Assembly (NCBI GenBank): GCA_017420125.1
Contig: JAFOJR010000179.1
Span: forward strand, 1 to 6,545
Direction: 5' to 3'
Source: Oscillospiraceae bacterium
Lineage (GTDB): Bacteria > Bacillota > Clostridia > Oscillospirales > Oscillospiraceae
Length of the DNA: 6,545 nucleotides
In this document: positions 1 to 4,720 of the stretch, one piece after another
Position numbering within the stretch: the first letter of the stretch is position 1
Layout: each line of letters opens with the position of its first letter
Translations under genes and position numbers: made by a program
Notes under the pieces: generated by a model
What the model was told of the DNA's origin: nothing
Database searches by the model: none
What the model saw: the letters and a program-made list of their open reading frames with translations, nothing else

Positions 1-2
1 GC

Positions 3-506
3 AGGGTTTTTAAGCAGAATGAAGATACATTCCGTTTTACGGCAAACGGGGAAGTATCTTATTCGGGCAATGGATTGAAAAAATTCTTTATTTCCAATAG
101 TGGGACGGCGGTGACACAAGCGGAGGTAATCGAAGCAGCTCACCAGATGATAAAACAGACAGTGGGGCCGCTGTACGGGAATTCATCCAGTTTTTATTTG
201 GAAAAACTGGAGCAGACAGAAAAAAACAAATATCATTTAACTTTTGGATGCCAGGTAGAAGGGGTTCCGGTCTTTTTTTCGAACGGGACTCATGCTGTAG
301 AGATTCAAATCAGCGGGACAAATATTTCTGCTTTTAAAGTGCAGCTTCGACAATATAATTTATCTGGAGATACAAGAACACTCGTGCCGGAGCGTCAAGC
401 GATGAAGGCGCTTTCCAGTCAGGAAGGACAGTTGCGCTCCCTGTTTGTTGGTTATGTGGACGATGGTTCCGGGACCGTTACACCCGAGTGGTTGGCGCGT
501 CAATAA
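3..506 (+). CDS. YycH (WalH)-like regulatory protein, C-terminal part (5' end outside window)
   Basis: The reading frame is open from the window edge to the TAA at 504-506, giving about 167 residues; the true start lies upstream. A TTG at 75 is inside the frame and has no convincing ribosome binding site, so I treat it as an internal Leu codon. The visible part looks like an extracytoplasmic beta-rich domain: short strands, many Thr/Ser/Gln, no membrane segment and no cysteine except one in LTFGCQVEG. It ends with a VGY...VTPEW strand, the kind of ending seen in YycH/YycI proteins. In Bacillus, YycH and YycI are membrane-anchored, act outside the membrane and restrain the WalK sensor kinase, which controls cell-wall hydrolases. 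The identification rests mainly on position directly before a YycI-like gene and near a YycJ-like gene; direct family similarity is modest. Another extracytoplasmic lipoprotein-like protein is possible. The 40-base gap to the next gene suggests co-transcription. Confidence 0.68.
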   Translation, partial: RVFKQNEDTFRFTANGEVSYSGNGLKKFFISNSGTAVTQAEVIEAAHQMIKQTVGPLYGNSSSFYLEKLEQTEKNKYHLTFGCQVEGVPVFFSNGTHAVEIQISGTNISAFKVQLRQYNLSGDTRTLVPERQAMKALSSQEGQLRSLFVGYVDDGSGTVTPEWLARQ

Positions 507-533
507 GATGGAAGCACTGTGACAAGATGATGT

Positions 534-539
534 GAGGGA
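534..539 (+). promoter_or_regulatory. Ribosome binding site fixing the walI start at 547
   Basis: GAGGGA ends 7 bases before ATG 547. An upstream in-frame GTG at 532 overlaps this site and has no Shine-Dalgarno sequence of its own at proper distance. Starting at 547 also gives the family-typical beginning MEWSK directly before the membrane segment. Confidence 0.75.
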
Positions 540-546
540 CATAAAC

Positions 547-1383
547 ATGGAATGGTCAAAGCTCAAAAATGTGATTTTATTGATACTGGTGGGTGTCAAT
601 CTGTTTTTTGTGGTTTTGATAGCATATCGGCAATCGAAAACGGTTTATTTGGAGCAAGAAGCCAAAGAAGATTTAATTCAGGCGCTGAACATCAATGGGA
701 TTTCGATGGGAACTGCACAATTTCCGCAGGAAAACAAATGGCCCAACTTGCAAATCAATTGGGATGTAGAACAGGCGCGTGGGATAGCAGAAGCCGTTTT
801 AGGGAATGTTACAGAAGAAAGTCGTGGAAGTGCCACAGTTTATACGGGAGCGGATGGATCAGCTGTTTTTTACAGCGACGGTGTTTTTTCCGTTGCTGTT
901 AATGTGAAGCAAGAACATTTGTCGCGACAGGCCGCAGAGGAATATGCAAAGCTGCTGATACAACAAATGGGGTTGGAAACGGGGCCATTAGAAGAACAGA
1001 CAACAGAGGATGAAACGATTTCTTTTGTTGCGATACAGCAAGCGGAAGGATATGGAGTATTTAACTGCCCCATTACGATTACTTATGCAGAAGACGGAAT
1101 CTTTTCCATGCAAGGAACCTGTTTGTTGGGAGAGATAAAATACCGGGCAGCGCAGCAGTCGACGATTTCTGTTTTTACAGCGCTCACAAAGCTTATTCAA
1201 TATGAAGCGGACCATGGATCAGGCATAAAGGAGATTCAATTTATCCAAGTAGGATACCTACTGCCGACTATTTCAGCGAGCACCGTACAATTAGAACCGG
1301 TTTGGCATGTAACAACGGACCATGGTCAATATGATGTTAGCGGGACAACTGGGATTGTGAAAAAAACAGGGAGTAAAATATAA
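547..1383 (+). CDS. walI: YycI (WalI)-like two-component regulatory membrane protein
   Basis: The 278-residue product begins MEWSKLKN, close to the MDWSK-type start of YycI proteins, and has one hydrophobic segment at about residues 9-27. The rest (about 28-278) would lie outside the membrane. Length matches Bacillus YycI (about 280 residues). The extracytoplasmic part has alternating helix and strand stretches and ends with VGYLLP (235-240) and LEPVW (249-253), a C-terminal pattern expected of this family, followed by a short Lys-rich tail. Known role: with YycH, YycI contacts the sensor kinase WalK through membrane and outer domains and tunes its activity, hence cell-wall turnover. The gene follows the YycH-like gene by 40 bases and probably shares its transcript with walR/walK upstream. 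An A/T-rich gap with a fresh promoter follows, so this may be the 3' end of the first transcription unit. I chose ATG 547 over GTG 532 because of the ribosome binding site. Confidence 0.82.
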   Translation: MEWSKLKNVILLILVGVNLFFVVLIAYRQSKTVYLEQEAKEDLIQALNINGISMGTAQFPQENKWPNLQINWDVEQARGIAEAVLGNVTEESRGSATVYTGADGSAVFYSDGVFSVAVNVKQEHLSRQAAEEYAKLLIQQMGLETGPLEEQTTEDETISFVAIQQAEGYGVFNCPITITYAEDGIFSMQGTCLLGEIKYRAAQQSTISVFTALTKLIQYEADHGSGIKEIQFIQVGYLLPTISASTVQLEPVWHVTTDHGQYDVSGTTGIVKKTGSKI

Positions 1384-1493
1384 AATGATGTTTTTTTGAA
1401 CGAGTTCAGTTTGTTGTTTGATTTTTCAAAAAGAAACGATAGGTTTTTTCTTCTAAAAAATAGAAAAATGCTGGAATTTTGTGCAAATTTGCT
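1384..1493. other. A/T-rich gap after walI, no gene
   Basis: This stretch is strongly A/T-rich with many short A and T runs. I see no plausible coding frame with a ribosome binding site. Two weak inverted repeats exist (1393-1400 with 1425-1432; 1431-1437 with 1443-1449, the latter followed by T-rich sequence). They could slow or end the walI transcript, but the stems are nearly all A:T pairs, so no terminator is called. Confidence 0.5.
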
Positions 1494-1522
1494 TTGATTT
1501 TACAGTAAAGAAATGGTATAAT
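1494..1522 (+). promoter_or_regulatory. Housekeeping-type promoter for murA (extended -10)
   Basis: A perfect TATAAT at 1517-1522 is preceded by TGG at 1514-1516, giving an extended -10 element. A -35-like TTGATT (4 of 6 matches to TTGACA) lies at 1494-1499 with an ideal 17-base spacer. Transcription would begin near A1528, giving an untranslated leader of about 100 bases before the murA start. No other promoter this good was seen between genes, so it probably drives murA and likely the genes after it. I saw no WalR-type direct repeat (TGTWAH twice, 5 apart) around it. Confidence 0.75.
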
Positions 1523-1546
1523 AAAACATGTTTGAGAAAATAAGGC

Positions 1547-1585
1547 AAAGAGAAAAATTTGATATTTCTCTTTTTCAGAAAAAGA
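1547..1585 (+). other. murA leader: two mutually exclusive small hairpins
   Basis: Hairpin I pairs AAAGAGAAA (1547-1555) with TTTCTCTTT (1565-1573), nine perfect pairs; after one mismatch two further A/U pairs close a 3-base loop. Hairpin II pairs TCTTTTT (1569-1575) with AAAAAGA (1579-1585) around CAG. Both use 1569-1573, so they cannot form together. Both stems are A:U-rich and weak, and neither is followed by a clean U tract. They may be by-products of low-complexity sequence; a regulatory role is only a possibility. Confidence 0.3.
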
Positions 1586-1630
1586 TATAGTTAAATTCAC
1601 AGAATGAACCGAAGATGAGAGGGTGCAAGC

Positions 1631-2923
1631 GTGACAAAATATATCATTCATGGAGGCAATCCGCTCCACGGGGAGATTGCTATTAGTGGTGCAAAAAATG
1701 CGGCAGTTGCCATTTTACCAGCAACATTGTTGGTTGACGGCATATGTCGGATTGAGAATATTCCGCAGATCAGTGATGTAACTCGAATTTTAGAAATTTT
1801 GGAAGAATTAGGCGCAAAGATCCATGTGGTTAACCGCCATACAGTGGATATCGATTGCTCACATGTGCGCAACACACGGGCTTCTTATGAAATTATGCGT
1901 CAAATTAGAGCTTCCTACTATGTGATTGGCGGTTTGTTAGGTCGTTTTGGCAGTGCCGAAGTGGCAATGCCGGGTGGCTGCGATTTTGGTGTCCGTCCCA
2001 TTGATCAACATATTAAAGGCTTTATTGCACTGGGTGCAAAAATCGACGTAGAAGGCGGTTTTATCCGGGCAGAAACGGCGTCTGGCCGCTTAGAAGGAAC
2101 CCAGGTTTATCTGGATGTAGTTTCGGTCGGTGCAACCATCAACATTATGTTGGGAGCATGCCGGGCAAGGGGAACCACAATCATTGAAAACGCAGCAAAA
2201 GAACCGCATGTGGTAGATGTTGCGAACTTTTTGAACTCCATGGGGGCAGACATCATGGGGGCCGGTACAGATGTAATCAAAATTCGCGGTGTTGATTACA
2301 TGAAAGGGGGATTTTATTCTATCATTCCCGATCAAATAGAGGCAGGCACTTATATGACAGCAGTGGCTGCCGCCGGCGGAGAAGTTCTGATACAAAATGT
2401 GATTCCCAAGCATTTGGAATGCATTACAGCCAAATTATTGGAAATGGGTGTCGATGTAGAAGAGAGAGATGACGCCGTCCTGGTACGCAGGACAGGGCCT
2501 TTGCGGAAAGCAAATATCAAAACCATGCCGTATCCCGGATTTCCAACGGACATGCAGCCTCAAATTGTAGCGTGTCTTTGTCTGGCAGAGGGGACCAGCG
2601 TGGTCACAGAAGGCGTATGGGATAACCGCTATCGGTATGTGGCAGAATTTAAGCGGCTCGGTGCAAATATTCGTGTAGACGGAAAAATCGCTGTAGTGGA
2701 AGGTGTAGAACGTCTGACAGGTGCCCCCATCCGCGCATGCGACCTGCGTGCAGGTGCCGCCATGGTAGTGGCTGGTCTTGCAGCTGAAGGATTAACAGAG
2801 ATTGACTCGATTTATCATATTGAGCGAGGATATGAGAGCCTGGTGGAAAAATTACAAAACGTCGGCGCAGACATCCAAATGGTTACTGTGCCGGACGGAG
2901 TAGACAAACAACAGGCAGGCTGA
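1631..2923 (+). CDS. murA: UDP-N-acetylglucosamine 1-carboxyvinyltransferase MurA
   Basis: MurA transfers enolpyruvate from phosphoenolpyruvate to the 3'-OH of UDP-GlcNAc in the cytoplasm, the first committed step of peptidoglycan synthesis. The 430-residue length fits the family (about 420-435). Visible signatures: GAKNA with Lys22-Asn23; QIRAS with Arg93; PGGCDFGVRP with catalytic Cys117 and Arg122; GFPTDMQ with catalytic Asp307; DLRAG with Arg373; IERGYE with Arg399. These correspond to E. coli K22, N23, R91, C115, R120, D305, R371 and R397, a constant +2 offset after the first site, so the enzyme looks intact. Cys at 117 means the classical fosfomycin target residue is present. The GTG start is supported by AGAGGG at 1618-1623, 7 bases upstream, and by the normal MTKYIIHGG beginning. 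Firmicutes often carry two MurA paralogues; which one this is cannot be told here. It has its own promoter and lies between walI and walJ. Confidence 0.97.
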   Translation: MTKYIIHGGNPLHGEIAISGAKNAAVAILPATLLVDGICRIENIPQISDVTRILEILEELGAKIHVVNRHTVDIDCSHVRNTRASYEIMRQIRASYYVIGGLLGRFGSAEVAMPGGCDFGVRPIDQHIKGFIALGAKIDVEGGFIRAETASGRLEGTQVYLDVVSVGATINIMLGACRARGTTIIENAAKEPHVVDVANFLNSMGADIMGAGTDVIKIRGVDYMKGGFYSIIPDQIEAGTYMTAVAAAGGEVLIQNVIPKHLECITAKLLEMGVDVEERDDAVLVRRTGPLRKANIKTMPYPGFPTDMQPQIVACLCLAEGTSVVTEGVWDNRYRYVAEFKRLGANIRVDGKIAVVEGVERLTGAPIRACDLRAGAAMVVAGLAAEGLTEIDSIYHIERGYESLVEKLQNVGADIQMVTVPDGVDKQQAG

Positions 2924-2948
2924 TTGGTACATTTCCAATTTGGCGATT

Positions 2949-2981
2949 TCGCCCGGCACTGGTTTTGCCAGCGTCGGGCGA
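2949..2981 (+). other. Strong G+C-rich intercistronic hairpin between murA and walJ
   Basis: Fourteen-base arms 2949-2962 and 2968-2981 pair with one A.C mismatch (2958/2972) and one G.U pair (2956/2974) around a TTTTG loop. The stem ends 9 bases before the walJ ribosome binding site. No U tract follows, so it does not look like an intrinsic terminator; an RNA processing or stability element, or a copy of a dispersed repeat, is more likely. GGCGATT occurs at both ends (2942-2948 and 2977-2983). Its base composition contrasts with the A/T-rich gap before murA. Confidence 0.55.
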
Positions 2982-2990
2982 TTCTCACGC

Positions 2991-2998
2991 AGGAGGGG
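2991..2998 (+). promoter_or_regulatory. Near-perfect ribosome binding site fixing the walJ start at 3006
   Basis: AGGAGGGG lies 7 bases before ATG 3006. It excludes the upstream in-frame TTG at 2940, whose extra 22 codons would be translated from the hairpin and from this site itself. Confidence 0.85.
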
Positions 2999-3005
2999 AA
3001 TTCCA

Positions 3006-3884
3006 ATGTTTTTATGTACACTCGCCAGCGGTTCCAGCGGAAACTGTGCGGTGGTATCTGACGGCACACATCATTTTTTGATTGACGCAGGGATTTCAGC
3101 CAGGCGAATTCAGAAAGGCCTTGCCGAAATTGGGTTGAAAAAAGAAGACCTGTCTGGTATATTTATCACCCACACACATACAGATCACATCAGCGGGCTG
3201 TCTGTGTTTTTAAAAAAGAGTGCTATCCCTGTTTATACATCGAAGAAAACCGGTGAAACATTGATAAAGCAGATTCCTGTTCCGCATAATCAGATACATA
3301 CTTTTCAGCCGGATGAACCCTTTGATTTGTTTGACTGGCAGATCTTTCCGTTTTCCACTTGGCACGATGTGCCAGGCAGCGTGGGATACCGGTTGACGGC
3401 AGGGGAGGCCAGTGTCGCAGTAGTCACAGATCTTGGGCATGTAACAAAGCAGGTAGCAGATGGCATTGAAGGTGCAGAGATGTTGCTGCTGGAAGCTAAT
3501 TATGACTTGGATATGCTCCGTATGGGATCGTATCCTGCCTTTTTGAAACGGCGTATTGAAAGTAATTATGGGCATCTGTCCAATTCAGATGCAGCACGGA
3601 CAGCGGCGTGGGCGTTTCAGAATGGGACAAAAACCATCTTGCTGGGGCATTTGAGTGCAGAAAACAACCGACCGGAGTGTGCTTTGAAAACAGTGGGGGA
3701 AGAATTAGATCGCTTTGCAGGCAGGATTTGTTTGGAAGCGGTACCCCGTTCCACAGCCAGTCGGATTTATGCAGCGGGAGAGTCAAATGTGGAATATACG
3801 AGTTCTTTGTGTGGGAAAACTAAAAGAGACGTTTTATGCGCAGGCGGTCCAGGAATATCAGAAACGGCTGGGTTCATTTTGTAA
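3006..3884 (+). CDS. walJ: WalJ/YycJ-type metallo-beta-lactamase-fold hydrolase with extended C-terminus
   Basis: The 292-residue product has the YycJ-style beginning (LASGSSGNC, residues 7-14) and the metallo-beta-lactamase metal motif THTHTDH (H56, H58, D60, H61). Further likely ligands are H120 (STWHD), D142 (VVTDLGH), H190 (YGHLSN) and H215 (LLGHLSAENN). The GHLSN and HLSAENN motifs are characteristic of the YycJ/WalJ group, not of true beta-lactamases. It is cytoplasmic, with no signal peptide. The family is a partner of the Wal operon (VicX in streptococci); a nuclease role linked to mutation avoidance has been reported for Bacillus YycJ, and I infer only a phosphodiesterase/nuclease-like fold here. 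Usual length is about 260-270 residues. The core ends near RIYAAGES (253-260), then some 30 unfamiliar residues are read through the start of rlmH, a 98-base overlap. The tail may be real or may reflect a lost stop. Confidence 0.88.
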   Translation: MFLCTLASGSSGNCAVVSDGTHHFLIDAGISARRIQKGLAEIGLKKEDLSGIFITHTHTDHISGLSVFLKKSAIPVYTSKKTGETLIKQIPVPHNQIHTFQPDEPFDLFDWQIFPFSTWHDVPGSVGYRLTAGEASVAVVTDLGHVTKQVADGIEGAEMLLLEANYDLDMLRMGSYPAFLKRRIESNYGHLSNSDAARTAAWAFQNGTKTILLGHLSAENNRPECALKTVGEELDRFAGRICLEAVPRSTASRIYAAGESNVEYTSSLCGKTKRDVLCAGGPGISETAGFIL

Positions 3885-4266
3885 GCTGGAAATCAAAGAA
3901 TTTGCGGAAGAGAGACTGCCGGACAATCCTACAGCGACGCAGATTCAATTAGCTTTGGAAAAAGAGGCCCAAAGACTCCTGCCCGATTTGGGGAAAGGTG
4001 TAGTAATTGCGCTTTGTATAGAAGGGAAACTGTTTTCCAGTGAAGCTTTGGCACATCAAATGGAAGTGTTGGCTTTACATGGTCAATCCAGGCTGACCTT
4101 TGTTATCGGCGGTTCTTATGGATTGGCGCCTATTGTGAAGCAACAAGCACAATTGAAGCTTTCCATGTCCTTGATGACTTTTCCGCACCACATGGCGCGG
4201 GTGATGCTTTTGGAACAACTGTATCGCGGGTTCCAAATTTTGAAAGGAACAAAATATCATAAATAA
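3787..4266 (+). CDS. rlmH: 23S rRNA (pseudouridine1915-N3)-methyltransferase RlmH
   Basis: RlmH is a small dimeric SPOUT-class methyltransferase that uses S-adenosylmethionine to methylate N3 of pseudouridine 1915 in helix 69 of 23S rRNA, on assembled ribosomes. The product is exactly 159 residues, the usual length. Seen here: the N-terminal VLCVGKLKE (residues 6-14), the cofactor-knot FVIGGSYGL (105-112 region, Gly108-Gly109), and the C-terminal SLMTFPHHMAR (from 128) and LLEQLYRGFQILKG (141-154) ending in KYHK. The start ATG 3787 is chosen because the conserved protein begins there and GGGAGAG lies at 3776-3782; an upstream frame extension to 3715 has no family support. The first 98 bases overlap the walJ 3' end in another frame, so translation is probably coupled. 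In Bacillus rlmH also lies near the end of the wal region, which supports both calls. Confidence 0.96.
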   Translation: MWNIRVLCVGKLKETFYAQAVQEYQKRLGSFCKLEIKEFAEERLPDNPTATQIQLALEKEAQRLLPDLGKGVVIALCIEGKLFSSEALAHQMEVLALHGQSRLTFVIGGSYGLAPIVKQQAQLKLSMSLMTFPHHMARVMLLEQLYRGFQILKGTKYHK

Positions 4267-4297
4267 AAAATACGCAAAAGCAAAAGGAGAAAATAAA

Positions 4298-4720
4298 ATG
4301 CTCTGGTGTGAAAAATGCAGAAAAGAATTTGCCGACAGCCAGCAAACACGTTGTCCTCATTGTGGCGGGATGTTGCAGAAAATTGCGCCGGAGGAGATGG
4401 AATCGGCAAAAGTTAGTTGGGGACGGCAGGATGAAAAATTGGAGCCTAGTTGGCCGCGAGATAAAGAGGGAACGCCAGAACCGGCAGCGTTTTTGTGCGA
4501 AAGTTCCCATTTTGGCGCAGATGGAGAAATTACCATTTCCATGCTTCGCGCATTTGGAATTCCTGTGTTGCAAAAATATCCCGGTGATGGACAGTTGGGA
4601 AAAGTAGTTTTGGGATTTTCCGGGTATGGAGTTGACTTATATGTTCCGGAGAGTATGTTGGAGCTGGCACAGGAATTATTGGCTTCGCCAGAAGAAGAGG
4701 AGCAGGAAGGAGATCGATAA
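4298..4720 (+). CDS. Zinc-ribbon protein with C-terminal DUF2007-like domain, function unknown
   Basis: The 140-residue protein has an N-terminal four-cysteine zinc ribbon: C4-x2-C7 and C19-x2-C22 in a CPHCGG context. A charged, probably flexible linker follows (about 28-62, rich in Glu, Lys, Pro and Trp). Residues about 63-129 resemble DUF2007, called a putative signal-transducing domain: a helix then RAFGIPVL (84-91), a Gly-rich strand region, and GVDLYVPESMLELAQELL (111-128). The tail is a run of acidic residues. There is no membrane segment or signal peptide, so it should be cytoplasmic. ATG 4298 has AGGAGA at 4285-4290, 7 bases upstream. It follows rlmH by 31 bases, and its TAA is immediately followed by the ATG of the mutase gene. 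Function cannot be assigned; metal-dependent protein or nucleic-acid contact is plausible from the ribbon. The DUF2007 match is by pattern only. Confidence 0.75.
   Translation: MLWCEKCRKEFADSQQTRCPHCGGMLQKIAPEEMESAKVSWGRQDEKLEPSWPRDKEGTPEPAAFLCESSHFGADGEITISMLRAFGIPVLQKYPGDGQLGKVVLGFSGYGVDLYVPESMLELAQELLASPEEEEQEGDR

Noticed and set aside
532..546. GTG 532 as walI start
   Set aside because: It overlaps the ribosome binding site for ATG 547 and would put five unusual residues before the conserved MEWSK beginning.
1393..1449. Intrinsic terminator after walI
   Set aside because: The two inverted repeats are weak, almost all A:T, one has a 24-base loop, and neither has a G+C stem followed by a T tract.
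1406..1669. Minus-strand 87-residue frame across the murA promoter region
   Set aside because: It is Phe/Lys-rich low-complexity translation of A/T-rich DNA, overlaps the murA promoter and start, and has no recognisable family features.
2940..3005. In-frame TTG start at 2940 adding 22 residues to WalJ
   Set aside because: The extra residues would be encoded by the hairpin and the ribosome binding site. A near-perfect AGGAGGGG stands before ATG 3006, where the family-typical beginning starts.
3715..3786. Upstream extension of rlmH to 3715
   Set aside because: It lies within walJ coding sequence, has no ribosome binding site, and the known RlmH length of 159 residues is obtained exactly from ATG 3787.
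4130..4573. Minus-strand 147-residue frame opposite the rlmH-zinc ribbon junction
   Set aside because: It lies opposite two well-supported genes, has no ribosome binding site evidence, and its composition (Cys, His, Phe, Ser rich) is typical of antisense shadows.
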